Part shown: in pieces, positions 17,317-25,849 of the stretch
Layout of the letters: every line of letters starts with the position of its first letter
Position numbering within the stretch: the stretch's first letter is position 1
DNA from: JAQGMV01 sp963828715
GTDB lineage: Bacteria > Pseudomonadota > Gammaproteobacteria > Burkholderiales > SG8-41
NCBI GenBank assembly: GCA_963828715.1
Contig: CAWHFX010000022.1
Location: 124,001-188,000, forward strand
Direction of reading: 5' to 3'
Length of the DNA stretch: 64,000 nt
Position numbers and translations under genes: made by a program
Notes under the pieces: model-generated
Told to the model about the DNA's origin: nothing
The model's input: the letters and a program-made list of their open reading frames with translations, nothing else
Database searches by the model: none

Positions 17317-18552
17317 TCAGCGGATTTCGGTGTCGATTACGACGTTCACGTCCGTCGCCGTGTTGCGGACGGGCGTGCTCATGCCTTCCAGGTCGCCGGG
17401 CTCGGGCGTCGCGCCGGCTTTCTTCGAAACACGTGCGGCGATAACGACCTGCTCGTGTTTCGACAGGGTCATCTGGGGGGTCATAGCGCTCGTGTCGTCG
17501 AGTGTGAAGGCGAGCGGCAGATCGCGCGCCTGTTTGCGTACGATCGCAAGCGGCATACGAGGTCCAGTCGCAGCTCGCGCGTAGACGAACACGGCATCCG
17601 TCGGTTGGACTTTCGATGCCAGCTCCGGTGCGAGCTTCACGATACCCGTCACACGGCCTTGCCGGCTCGCCGCCGGTGCCGCGGCCGCCCGGGTCGGCTC
17701 CGGTGTACCGAGTCCGGCCAGACCGCGCGCTTCCGCGACATTCGCATCGATGGCTTTCGCCTGCTCCGAGTCGGCGGGTACGAGCGGCCGCATACGTTCC
17801 CAGTATTTTGCGGCGCCTGCGTAGTTCTTCTTTTCAAACTCCGCCGAACCGGCAAGCGCCAGCGCCTTGAGATTGTTCGGGTCGACCTCGAGCGCCTTCG
17901 CGATCAGCTTCTCGGGCTCGCCCCGCAGGGTCTGGCCCTGCGCCATCGCGAGCACGTCCGCGTAGTCCGCGAACAGATCCGCGTTGGCGTCCACGCGCGC
18001 CACGACGTGCGCATAGGCCCGCGCTGCCTCGTCGAAACGTCCGAAATGCTTGTAGGAGCGCGCGAGCATGACCCAGCCTTCGACATTGTCGGGTTCCTGT
18101 TTCACCTTTTCGGCGAGGCGTTCGACCATCGCCTCTAGCTCCTTGGGATCGACAGCATGGGCAGGGTCGTTGGCAGCGACGAACGCTGGATCAAGTGCGG
18201 CTGGCGCACCCACGACAAGATAAACGGCGAACGCGCCGAGGGGGATCAGTGCGAGCAGCGCATACGCCGTCGCGCGTGCCGGTCGGGCCGCAAGCGGACG
18301 ACTGTCATCCGCGGTATCCACGTCTTCGAGCAGGCGTGCCTCGATCTCACGCTTCGCCTGGTCGCGTTGCTCGGCACTGAGCGCGCCACTCTTAAACTCG
18401 TCCTCGACGTCGCGCAGCTGATTGCGGTAGAACGCGATGTTCTCCCGACTGCGCACGATCTGCGCGCGTGGCTTTGGCCTGAGCAGCGGCCGCACGATGG
18501 ACCACAGCGCGATCGCAACCAGCAGCGCGACGCCCGCCCAGAACTCGATCAT
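17317..18552 (-). CDS. ccmI: Cytochrome c maturation protein CcmI (CycH)
   Basis: CcmI is an apocytochrome chaperone that holds the unfolded protein for haem ligation by CcmF/CcmH. The 411-aa protein has an N-terminal membrane helix (FWAGVALLVAIALWSIV) and a second near residues 92-115. Between them is a cytoplasmic loop with FYRNQLRDVEDEFKSG, then periplasmic tetratricopeptide repeats (about 140-290) and a beta-rich C-terminal domain ending VNVVIDTEIR. It is the last gene of the ccmC-D-E-F-G-H-I run, and its start overlaps the ccmH end by 4 bp. Confidence 0.93.
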   Translation of the reverse strand: MIEFWAGVALLVAIALWSIVRPLLRPKPRAQIVRSRENIAFYRNQLRDVEDEFKSGALSAEQRDQAKREIEARLLEDVDTADDSRPLAARPARATAYALLALIPLGAFAVYLVVGAPAALDPAFVAANDPAHAVDPKELEAMVERLAEKVKQEPDNVEGWVMLARSYKHFGRFDEAARAYAHVVARVDANADLFADYADVLAMAQGQTLRGEPEKLIAKALEVDPNNLKALALAGSAEFEKKNYAGAAKYWERMRPLVPADSEQAKAIDANVAEARGLAGLGTPEPTRAAAAPAASRQGRVTGIVKLAPELASKVQPTDAVFVYARAATGPRMPLAIVRKQARDLPLAFTLDDTSAMTPQMTLSKHEQVVIAARVSKKAGATPEPGDLEGMSTPVRNTATDVNVVIDTEIR

Positions 18553-19067
18553 GATCTGTCCTTCACGTCAGAGGCGAGCAGCCGCGCGGCGCGCTCGCGC
18601 TGGGCCGGCGAAAGGTCGACCGGTGGCTGTGCGCTTACGTTCTTCAGACGCCGATAAAGCACGATCAAGCCGGCCAGTACCAGAAGCAGAGGCCCGAGCC
18701 ACAGCAGGAGCGTGGTTGCTTTGAACGGCGGCCGGTACAAGACGAAGTCGCCGTAACGCGCGACCATGTAGTCCGTGATCTGCGGGTCGGTTTCGCCGTT
18801 CTGCATCTTCTCGCGAATCTGGTTCTTGAGATCGATCGCCAGCGCTGCGTTGGAGTCGGCGATCGTCTGGTTCTGGCAAACGAGGCATCGCAGCTCGGAG
18901 GCGAGTGCATTCACCCGTGCTTCGAGAGCGGGATTCTCCGCGGCAGGTGCTGCCTCTGCGCCCAGTGCGCTCGCGGTGAGGGCAGAAAGGAAGACAAGGA
19001 GAATGGCGCGGGCGAAACCTTCCAGAGGCATTCGCGCCGCGCGTTTCGCGTCAGCGGTTGAGCTCAT
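18549..19067 (-). CDS. ccmH: Cytochrome c maturation thiol protein CcmH (CycL)
   Basis: CcmH is a membrane-anchored thiol-disulfide protein that reduces apocytochrome CXXCH cysteines for haem attachment. The 172-aa protein has a signal segment (residues 20-38), the defining LRCLVCQNQT motif with Cys61 and Cys64, the following SNAALAIDLKNQIREKM helix bundle, and a C-terminal membrane helix (LLLWLGPLLLVLAGLIVLY). The start may be the ATG at 19067 or the internal ATG at 19031. The upstream part overlaps ccmG by 17 bp. This is the short form, without a fused CcmI domain. Confidence 0.95.
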   Translation of the reverse strand: MSSTADAKRAARMPLEGFARAILLVFLSALTASALGAEAAPAAENPALEARVNALASELRCLVCQNQTIADSNAALAIDLKNQIREKMQNGETDPQITDYMVARYGDFVLYRPPFKATTLLLWLGPLLLVLAGLIVLYRRLKNVSAQPPVDLSPAQRERAARLLASDVKDRS

Positions 19068-19632
19068 GAACGAGCGGAATGATTTTTTCCCGCATGATTT
19101 CGGGCGTGAGCGGCCCGATGCGCTTGTACCGGATGACGCCTTGCTTGTCGATCACGTAGGTTTCGGGCGTTCCATAAACACCATAGTCGATGCCGACGCG
19201 GCCCTCACCGTCGTAGGGAATGATCTGATACGGGTTGCCGAGCTTGGTCAGATACTGGGATGCCTCGTCGCGCTTGTCCTTGTAGTCGAGCCCGACAACC
19301 GGCACGACACCCGATTTCGCGAATTCCGAAAGCACGGCGTGTTCGTCGCGACACGTGACGCACCAGGAGGCCCAGACGTTGAACAGCCATACCTTGCCAG
19401 CCATGTCTTCGGGTGCGAAGGCGCGCTGCGGGTCGTTTAGAAGCGGCAACCTGAAATGCGGCGCCGGTTTGCCCACGAGCGGCGAGGGAACTTCGCGTGG
19501 ATTCAACGTGAGCCCTACCGCGAGCAGCACCACCAGCGCGGCGAAGATGCCGATCGGCAGCCAGGCGCGCACGCGGGGGATCGGAGCAGAGGTCGTAACA
19601 GGTGTCGTGGTGGTGGTGGTCGTAGTCGTCAT
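19051..19632 (-). CDS. ccmG: Thiol:disulfide interchange protein CcmG/DsbE
   Basis: CcmG is a periplasmic thioredoxin-like reductant for the cytochrome c maturation pathway. The 193-aa protein has one membrane anchor (WLPIGIFAALVVLLAVGL, about 24-41) and a thioredoxin fold. The active-site motif is WCVTC (Cys91, Cys94) inside NVWASWCVTCRDEH, and the cis-Pro region is YGTPETYVIDKQG. An odd feature is the N-terminus, MTTTTTTTTTPVTT, nine Thr in a row encoded by a trinucleotide tract at about 19600-19630. This short tandem repeat could vary by slippage. It lies between ccmF and ccmH. Confidence 0.95.
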   Translation of the reverse strand: MTTTTTTTTTPVTTSAPIPRVRAWLPIGIFAALVVLLAVGLTLNPREVPSPLVGKPAPHFRLPLLNDPQRAFAPEDMAGKVWLFNVWASWCVTCRDEHAVLSEFAKSGVVPVVGLDYKDKRDEASQYLTKLGNPYQIIPYDGEGRVGIDYGVYGTPETYVIDKQGVIRYKRIGPLTPEIMREKIIPLVHELNR

Positions 19633-19646
19633 GGAAGTCAGTGCCT

Positions 19647-21635
19647 TCAGGTCTTGCGCGGCGCGAGGCCGGCATATGCAGATTCAGTTTCCCTGCGCGT
19701 AACGGTGCGATAGCGCCGATCCGTGGCGGCGAGAAGCCCGCCGAGGGCCATGATCACGCAGCCAATCCAGATCCAGCTTACGAAAGGTTTGTAGTGGACC
19801 CTTACAAGCCAGGCGCCGTCGCCGAGCGGGTCGCCGAGAGAGACGTAGAGGTCGCGAGTGACACCGGAGTTGATGGCAGCCTCGGTCATCGGGTTGTCCT
19901 GGACCATGTAGACACGCTTCTCCGGATACATCAGGGCCACCGGCTTGCCATCGCGTGTCACTGCGACGGTCCCCCGCGCGGCACCGTAATTGGGGCCTTT
20001 GACTTCTTCCACGCGGTCGAGACGGAACGTATACCCGGCGACCTCGACGGTGTCTCCGGACTGCATCCGGACGTCTTTCTCGAGCTCGTAGCCCTTCACC
20101 ATGGTTACGCCGACGATGAAGACCGCGATGCCGAGATGCGCGACCAGCATGCCGTAGAAACCCCGTGGCGTCGTCGCGAGGCGCGTCAGGGCGGAGGTGC
20201 TGGATGACGCATGCTTCACACGGTCGAGAAGTGTCAGCACCGTCGCTGCACCGATCCACACCGCCAGCAGGAGCCCGAAGCTCACGAATGGGCTCCAGTG
20301 CCCCATAGCAAATGGCAGCAGGAGTGCGGTCACGACGCTGATGCCGAAAGCCCATCGCAGGCGTTTGGCGAGCTCCGGCAGCGAGGCCTTGCGCCAGCGC
20401 GTGAGCGGACCGATCGCCATGAGAAACACGGCGGCCGCCATGAGCGGCGCAAATACGGCTTCGAAGTAGGGCGGCCCGACGGAAATTTTGCCGGCCCCGA
20501 TTGCATCGAGGACGAGCGGATAGAGCGTGCCCAGCATCACCGAGCCCATGGCGGAGGCAAGCAGCACATTGTTGGTGAGCAGCAGAGATTCGCGTGATAC
20601 GAGGTCGAATCCGCCACCGAGTCCGATACGAGCGGTGCGCAGGGTGTAGAGCACGAGCGATGCACCTACGACGATCGCAAGGAACGCCAGAATGAAGATG
20701 CCGCGCTTGGGATCGGTCGCGAAAGCGTGAACCGACGTGAGCACGCCCGAGCGTACCAAGAAGGTTCCGAGGAGGCTGAGCGCGAATGCGAGGATTGCGA
20801 GCAGAACAGTCCAGCTCCGGAAGCTGCCGCGCTTCTCGGTGACGGCGAGCGAGTGGATCAGTGCCGTCCCGACCAGCCAGGGCATGAAGGACGCGTTCTC
20901 GACGGGATCCCAGAACCACCAGCCGCCCCAGCCGAGCTCGTAGTACGCCCAGAAGCTGCCAAGCGCGATTCCAAGCGTAAGGAACATCCACGCGACGTTC
21001 GTCCAGGGACGTGACCAGCGAGCCCACGCTGCGTCCAGCCGTCCCGACAGGAGCGCCGCGATCGCGAACGAATACGCGACCGAGAACCCGACGTAACCCA
21101 TGTAGAGCATCGGAGGATGGAAAACCATCCCCGGATCCTGAAGGAGTGGATTGAGGTCACGGCCGTCCGCGACTGCCGGAATCAGGCGGTCGAACGGGTT
21201 GGAGGTGAACAGCATGAAGGCGAGGAATCCGACCGCCACCAGACCCATGACCCCCAGAACGCGGGCGACCATTTCGTCAGGCAGATGCCGGCTGAACACA
21301 CTGACCGCGATCATCCAGACGGTGAGCATCATCACCCAGAGCAGCAGCGATCCCTCGTGTCCGCCCCATACACCCGCCACGCGGTAGTGAAGCGGCAGGG
21401 CGCTGTTCGAGTGACTGGCCACGTAGGCGACGGAGAAATCATTCGTGACGAAGCTATAGGTGAGACACCCGAAGGCGATCGCCACGAACACGAACAACCC
21501 TTGGGCAGCGGGACGGGCGACATTCATCCATGCGCGGTTCCCACGCGCCGCGCCCGCGATGGGCAAAACCCCCTGAACCAGCGCGGTCATAAACGCGAGC
21601 GCGAGGGCGAACTGGCCGAGCTCGGGTGCAATCAT
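19647..21635 (-). CDS. ccmF: Cytochrome c haem lyase subunit CcmF
   Basis: CcmF is the large membrane subunit of the haem ligation complex and takes haem from CcmE. The 662-aa length and roughly 15 transmembrane helices fit the family. The haem-handling tryptophan-rich WWD motif is visible as GWGGWWFWDPVENASF near residues 230-245, along with the conserved periplasmic His-containing loops (RVAGVWGGHEGSLLLW). Its start overlaps the ccmE stop by 4 bp, and it is followed by ccmG. Confidence 0.96.
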   Translation of the reverse strand: MIAPELGQFALALAFMTALVQGVLPIAGAARGNRAWMNVARPAAQGLFVFVAIAFGCLTYSFVTNDFSVAYVASHSNSALPLHYRVAGVWGGHEGSLLLWVMMLTVWMIAVSVFSRHLPDEMVARVLGVMGLVAVGFLAFMLFTSNPFDRLIPAVADGRDLNPLLQDPGMVFHPPMLYMGYVGFSVAYSFAIAALLSGRLDAAWARWSRPWTNVAWMFLTLGIALGSFWAYYELGWGGWWFWDPVENASFMPWLVGTALIHSLAVTEKRGSFRSWTVLLAILAFALSLLGTFLVRSGVLTSVHAFATDPKRGIFILAFLAIVVGASLVLYTLRTARIGLGGGFDLVSRESLLLTNNVLLASAMGSVMLGTLYPLVLDAIGAGKISVGPPYFEAVFAPLMAAAVFLMAIGPLTRWRKASLPELAKRLRWAFGISVVTALLLPFAMGHWSPFVSFGLLLAVWIGAATVLTLLDRVKHASSSTSALTRLATTPRGFYGMLVAHLGIAVFIVGVTMVKGYELEKDVRMQSGDTVEVAGYTFRLDRVEEVKGPNYGAARGTVAVTRDGKPVALMYPEKRVYMVQDNPMTEAAINSGVTRDLYVSLGDPLGDGAWLVRVHYKPFVSWIWIGCVIMALGGLLAATDRRYRTVTRRETESAYAGLAPRKT

Positions 21636-22108
21636 GGTTTCTCTCCAGGCGGGAGGACGAGGGTCTGCTGGGTCTTGAGCGAGGTCTCGTGCGCCTTCTT
21701 CACGGCTTCGGCCGCTTCGGGCGGTGTGTAGTTCTCATCGTGCTTGGCGAGCACTTCATTCGCGTGAAAGATTCCATCAGGCCCCAGGCGCCCCTGCGTA
21801 ACGACGCCCTTGCCCTCGCGGAACAGATCAGGCAACTGGCCGCGATACACGACCGGGATGCCCTTCGCAGTGTCGGTCACGATGAACTGCACGGTGACGC
21901 CATCGGACTGCCGCTTCACGCTGCCCGGCTCGACCATGCCGCCAACCCGGAAGGTGCGGCCCAGCGGGGCTTCATTGGCGGCGATCTGAGTGGGCGTAAA
22001 AAAGAACACGAGGTTCTGCTGAAAGGCCGACAGGACGAGTGCAGCCGTAATGGCGAGCGCCGCCAGGCCGCCCAGGATCATGAGTCCGCGGCGATGGCGT
22101 GGTTTCAC
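21632..22108 (-). CDS. ccmE: Haem chaperone CcmE
   Basis: CcmE binds haem covalently in the periplasm and delivers it to CcmF. The 158-aa protein has one N-terminal membrane anchor (LMILGGLAALAITAALVLSA), the OB-fold core with FRVGGMVEPGSV, and the haem-attachment segment HANEVLAKHDENYTPPE with the ligating His at residue 123. The start is GTG at 22108, overlapping the ccmD stop as GTGA. It has the His form of the motif, not the Cys variant. Confidence 0.96.
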   Translation of the reverse strand: MKPRHRRGLMILGGLAALAITAALVLSAFQQNLVFFFTPTQIAANEAPLGRTFRVGGMVEPGSVKRQSDGVTVQFIVTDTAKGIPVVYRGQLPDLFREGKGVVTQGRLGPDGIFHANEVLAKHDENYTPPEAAEAVKKAHETSLKTQQTLVLPPGEKP

Positions 22109-22284
22109 CTCGCACCTCCGTCATGACCAGTACCGGCGATGCGAATGCTCTGCAGAGCGTGACGCCTTCTGCGCCGCAGTGCGGACAGCTCCAGTGCGAT
22201 CACGACGAGCGTGACGCCATACGAACCCCAGACGTACAGGCCGTATCCACCCATCGCGAAAAAGTCCGACCACGAAGCCCACAT
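22105..22284 (-). CDS. ccmD: Haem exporter protein CcmD
   Basis: This is a small membrane protein (59 aa) that helps release holo-CcmE from the CcmABC complex. Reading the minus strand from the ATG at 22284 gives MWASWSDFFAMGGYGLYVWG, the typical CcmD opening. It is followed by a membrane helix (YGVTLVVIALELSAL) and a basic cytoplasmic tail (LRRRRRHALQS). Position between ccmC and ccmE and the 4-bp overlap with ccmE (GTGA) support it. It is short and easily missed. Confidence 0.93.
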   Translation of the reverse strand: MWASWSDFFAMGGYGLYVWGSYGVTLVVIALELSALRRRRRHALQSIRIAGTGHDGGAR

Positions 22285-22388
22285 AACCCCTCCGTCTATT
22301 TCCGGCGCGCAGTTGTACCGCTATCCGCGCAATTAGTACACATTCCCGCGCTCGCCGCCGAGCTTGTTAACGCGCGGTGCGGTTCTCG

Positions 22389-23165
22389 TTAGATGTGTTC
22401 CCTGACCCAATCGGCGTTTCTTTCGCGTTCGAGAATGATCACGCGCACCCGCACAAGAACGACGGCGATGCTGTACATCCAGAACGCCAGCGCCATCAGG
22501 AGCATGCCGACAAGCATCGTAGCCGCCATCGTGGGCGCCTTGCTGAAGCTCACAGAAGCGCCTTGATGCAGGGTGTTCCACCACTGTACGGAGTAGTAAA
22601 TGATGGGAATGTTCACCACGCCGACCAGCGCAAGAACGGCGCATGCACGATCGGCGCGCCGCGCGTCGTCGATCGCGGCATGCAGTCCTAGAAATCCGAA
22701 ATACAGGAAAAGGAGGATCAGCTCGGACGTGAGCCGCGCATCCCATACCCACCATGTGCCCCACGTGGGCTTACCCCACAACGACCCTGTCCATAAGGCG
22801 ATAAACGTGAACAGTGCGCCCGTCGGGGCTACGGCACTCGCCATCATGCCTGACAGGCGGGTGTTGAACGCGAGACCGATCGCCGCCCACAAGGCCATGA
22901 CCACGTACAGGAACATCGACATCCAGGCCGCCGCGACATGGATGAAGATCACACGATAGGCGTCGCCCTGCTGCGCATCCGTGGGCGCGACGAATAATCC
23001 TACGTACAGCCCGGCGGCAGCGAGCAGCAACGCCAAGGCGCCGAACCACGGCGCCATACGGCCGGCAAGCGGGTAAAAAGCCGGCGGTGATGCGTACTTG
23101 AACCAGCTGAACCGGTTGACCCCGGCAAGCGGCTCTCGCGCGGCGCCCGAGAGCGACCGACTCAT
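22389..23165 (-). CDS. ccmC: Haem exporter/transfer protein CcmC
   Basis: CcmC loads haem onto CcmE at the inner membrane. The 258-aa protein has six transmembrane helices. The haem-binding WWD motif is WGTWWVWDARLTSELI, flanked by the conserved periplasmic His residues (FIHVAAAWMS and WWNTLHQGASV). It is separated from ccmD by about 104 bp and overlaps the upstream HTH gene by 4 bp. The partner exporter genes ccmA and ccmB are not here but at 55.5-56.8 kb. Confidence 0.96.
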   Translation of the reverse strand: MSRSLSGAAREPLAGVNRFSWFKYASPPAFYPLAGRMAPWFGALALLLAAAGLYVGLFVAPTDAQQGDAYRVIFIHVAAAWMSMFLYVVMALWAAIGLAFNTRLSGMMASAVAPTGALFTFIALWTGSLWGKPTWGTWWVWDARLTSELILLFLYFGFLGLHAAIDDARRADRACAVLALVGVVNIPIIYYSVQWWNTLHQGASVSFSKAPTMAATMLVGMLLMALAFWMYSIAVVLVRVRVIILERERNADWVREHI

Positions 23166-23395
23166 TGTGCGAGTGCTCTCGCCGACGCCAGCTTCCGCAA
23201 CCGGCGCTGTAAGGTGCGCCTGTCCAGCCTGAGTGCACGCGCTGCTGCCGATATGTTGCCGGCATGCGCCGCCAACACCTGCTCAATGTGATTCGTCACC
23301 AGTTCCTCTAACGAGACAGTCCTCGGAGCCTCGAGGCCATCGAAAGTCTGCGGTCGGTCTGCCATGTCCGATCCAGGTGCGGCATTTTGCCGCAT
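23162..23395 (-). CDS. Small Fis-type helix-turn-helix DNA-binding protein heading the ccm genes
   Basis: This 77-aa protein is essentially only a Fis-family DNA-binding domain: LEELVTNHIEQVLAAHAGNISAA..., with the recognition helix in AARALRLDRRTLQRRLRKL. This matches the output domain of RegA/ActR/PrrA-type response regulators, but no receiver domain precedes it. It could be a free-standing regulator or the remnant of a RegA-like protein. Its stop overlaps ccmC (ATGA), so it is translated with the ccm operon. An FNR-like palindrome (23440-23453) lies 45 bp upstream of its start. An alternative ATG is at 23365. Confidence 0.75.
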   Translation of the reverse strand: MRQNAAPGSDMADRPQTFDGLEAPRTVSLEELVTNHIEQVLAAHAGNISAAARALRLDRRTLQRRLRKLASARALAQ

Positions 23396-23439
23396 GTGAA
23401 AGGTGTTGCGAATTTTCCACAGGGGGGTGGACTAGGCGA

Positions 23440-23453
23440 TTGATTTAGATCAA
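23440..23453. promoter_or_regulatory. FNR/DNR-like box (perfect)
   Basis: TTGATTTAGATCAA is a perfect TTGAT-N4-ATCAA palindrome. It lies in the 218-bp divergent region between the HTH/ccmC operon (start 23395) and the decaheme cytochrome gene (start 23614), so it may control either or both. Confidence 0.75.
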
Positions 23454-23613
23454 GCTTACAGAAAGTGGCTTTGACCACAGGCAGCGCTCACGGCGAAATT
23501 CAGGGTCACAGCGCAGAGAAAAAAATGCAGACCATTACCAGCTCCAAGAAGCTGACCGGTTCGCGGCGAAACGGTTCCACTCCAGCAGGTACATTCAAAA
23601 AAGGGAGTCTTTG

Positions 23614-24603
23614 ATGAAGACCTACCGGCGTGCCTCTGGGGCACGTTGGCTGTCGGCGCTCGCGCTGGCGGCCTTCGTGTTCATGGCGGGAGCAGCAGGT
23701 GCGGCGCAGCCGCAGGATCGAGCGGAGGTTTGCAAGGGCTGTCACGAGGCGTATTTCGACTCGTACTCTGAGACGATCCACGCCAAAAAAGGTCATCCGC
23801 GAGCGCCCGCCAACGCCGGTGCCTGCGAAGCCTGCCACGGCGATGCGACTGCCCACATCCAGGCGGGTGGCGGCAGGGGCGTTGGAAATCTGCGCACTTT
23901 CAGCAAGAAGACAGGCTCAGAAGAGCGCAGCGGCGTCTGCCTGACCTGCCACTCGAGCAATCGACACCTGGCCTTCTGGGACTCCGGGAGGCACAGAAAG
24001 AACAACGTGGCGTGCAACGACTGCCACCAGCTCCATGGGGCACCCGGACCGGGTTCCACGATCGCTCTGCGCTCACCCAACCCGAGCATTGCGCCCTATG
24101 AGACGACCTTGCGCAAGCTCGAGTACGAGACCTGCATCTCGTGCCATCGCAACATCCGCGGTCAGCTTCTGAAGCCTTCGCACCATCCGATCATCGAAGG
24201 CCGAGTCACGTGCAGCGACTGCCACAATCCGCACGGCGCGCTCACCCAGGCGATGCTGAAACAGGAGAGCATCCCGCAGCTCTGTACGAGCTGCCACGCC
24301 GAGAAACGCGGCCCGTTCATGTGGGAACACCCACCGGTAGAGGAGAACTGTCTTACGTGCCATAACGCGCACGGTTCGAATCACATGCGTCTCATGAATG
24401 AAAAGGCCCCCAATCTTTGTCAGGACTGCCACGATGCGTCGCGTCATCCGGGAACGGTTTACGACGCGAAGGGTAGCTTTTTGCCTTCTCCGCCGACGGC
24501 TTCGCCGAACAACCGGCTCGTCGTCCGCGGGTGTGTGAACTGCCACTACCACGTGCACGGTAGCAATGCGCCCGCAATGCGCGGCAAGTATTTCCTGAGA
24601 TAG
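23614..24603 (+). CDS. Decaheme c-type cytochrome, MtrA/DmsE/PioA family
   Basis: This periplasmic decaheme protein, inside an outer-membrane barrel, carries electrons across the outer membrane (metal reduction, Fe(II) oxidation or extracellular DMSO reduction, depending on partner). The 329-aa protein has a signal peptide (to about residue 30, AGAAGAAQ) and ten CXXCH motifs: CKGCH, CEACH, CLTCH, CNDCH, CISCH, CSDCH, CTSCH, CLTCH, CQDCH and CVNCH. Length and haem spacing match MtrA/DmsE. The start is the ATG at 23614, 6 bp after AAGGGAG; a TTG lies directly before it. It is followed after 10 bp by the MtrB-type porin gene. An FNR-like box lies 160 bp upstream. No outer-surface MtrC/OmcA-type cytochrome gene is adjacent. 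Confidence 0.95.
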   Translation: MKTYRRASGARWLSALALAAFVFMAGAAGAAQPQDRAEVCKGCHEAYFDSYSETIHAKKGHPRAPANAGACEACHGDATAHIQAGGGRGVGNLRTFSKKTGSEERSGVCLTCHSSNRHLAFWDSGRHRKNNVACNDCHQLHGAPGPGSTIALRSPNPSIAPYETTLRKLEYETCISCHRNIRGQLLKPSHHPIIEGRVTCSDCHNPHGALTQAMLKQESIPQLCTSCHAEKRGPFMWEHPPVEENCLTCHNAHGSNHMRLMNEKAPNLCQDCHDASRHPGTVYDAKGSFLPSPPTASPNNRLVVRGCVNCHYHVHGSNAPAMRGKYFLR

Positions 24604-24613
24604 GAGGCCCAAA

Positions 24614-25849
24614 ATGAAACGCAAACTAATAGCGGTTTTGGTCGCCAATCTCTTCGCGGGAACTGGCGCCGCGTATGCCCAGAGCACGGGCCTTAAATGG
24701 ACCGGCGAAGTAACCGCCGGACTGCGCTACTCGAGCGTCAAGGCGAACGACGATTCCAAGTTCCGCGAATACCGGGATATCAGCGACGGTACCGACCTCA
24801 TCAACGCTTTCGACCTGAGGGCCCAGGACGACCGACGCCGTTTCAGTATCTTCTTCGAAAACCTCGGCTCGGACGATAAATACTTCGACTTCCGCGGCAC
24901 CGAATACGGGAACTGGAAGTTCCGCTTGTATGACAGCGAGTTCCGCCATCGTTTCGGGTCTGGCCCGGGCGCACTGACACCATTCAGCGGCGTTGGCAGC
25001 TCGGTGTTGACCGGCACGTTTCCAAATCTGAACCCGGGGACGTGGAACAGGTTCGACGATTCGCTCAAGCGGCGGGATACGGGTGGTTTTGCGGAGTGGT
25101 CAGGGTTCTCGCCGTGGTATATCCGTTTCGACGGTAACGAGGTGAAGCGGGAAGGGATCAAGGTCATAGCGGGTTCCCTCGGGACCAGCCCCGGCAATGG
25201 CAGTATCGATCTGCCGGCGCCGGTCGATTGGAGGACCTATAACGCATCGGGCGAAGCGGGTTATCAAGCCAGCAACAAACACTTCGCAGTCGTCGGCAGT
25301 TACAGCAAGTTCGAGAACGACAACCTCTTTCTGAACTGGTCGAACCCGTTCTTTGCGCCGGGTCAACCGGCACTGCGCGATACATCGGTGCTCCCGGCAG
25401 AGAACGAGATGTGGAAGATCGCGGCGAACGGGAACTGGAGAGGACTGCCGTTCGGCTCGTCGATCGCCGGCCGGTTCACCTACAGCAAGCTCACCAACGA
25501 CGTGCAAGTACTGCCGACGATGCTGACGGGCGTTGCAGCACCGAATCAGTTTCAATCGACGGCGTCGAGCGTGCCGTTCTTCCATGGCGAAGTCAAGACG
25601 ACCACGGCTTCGGTGTCGCTCAATTCATCGCCCATGCGCGCACTCGACACCCGTGTTTACTATAACTACCGCGACAAACAGAACGACTCGACTCAAGTCA
25701 CGTTCAACCCGACCGCAGCGAGCGGTCTTCAATGCGGCGGTGGTTCCTGCAGGTACAGAATTGTTCTCGTATTCGAAACATCAGGCGGGAATGGAGGCAT
25801 ATTATCGGCTGAACCCGGAGAACAGGCTCGGTGCCGGCTACGAGCATGA
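24614..25849 (+). CDS. MtrB/PioB family outer-membrane beta-barrel, 5' part (frameshifted)
   Basis: This is the N-terminal half of the porin that sheaths the decaheme cytochrome. It has a signal peptide (MKRKLIAVLVANLFAGTGAAYAQ), then alternating beta-strand sequence, including GLKWTGEVTAGLRYSS and FRFGS-like barrel strands. Meaningful sequence ends near residue 379 at about 25750. Beyond this the frame reads unrelated residues to a stop at 25849, while the adjacent frame continues the family sequence (TELFSYSKHQAGMEAYYRLN). Removing one G from CAGGTACAG at 25750-25758 joins the halves. No N-terminal CXXC, as found in Shewanella MtrB, is seen. The RBS (GGAGG) is good, 10 bp after the decaheme gene. 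Confidence 0.85.
   Translation: MKRKLIAVLVANLFAGTGAAYAQSTGLKWTGEVTAGLRYSSVKANDDSKFREYRDISDGTDLINAFDLRAQDDRRRFSIFFENLGSDDKYFDFRGTEYGNWKFRLYDSEFRHRFGSGPGALTPFSGVGSSVLTGTFPNLNPGTWNRFDDSLKRRDTGGFAEWSGFSPWYIRFDGNEVKREGIKVIAGSLGTSPGNGSIDLPAPVDWRTYNASGEAGYQASNKHFAVVGSYSKFENDNLFLNWSNPFFAPGQPALRDTSVLPAENEMWKIAANGNWRGLPFGSSIAGRFTYSKLTNDVQVLPTMLTGVAAPNQFQSTASSVPFFHGEVKTTTASVSLNSSPMRALDTRVYYNYRDKQNDSTQVTFNPTAASGLQCGGGSCRYRIVLVFETSGGNGGILSAEPGEQARCRLRA

Noticed and set aside
24360..24400. GGTTCGAATC as a tRNA T-loop signature
   Set aside because: It lies within the decaheme cytochrome coding sequence and no cloverleaf can be formed around it.
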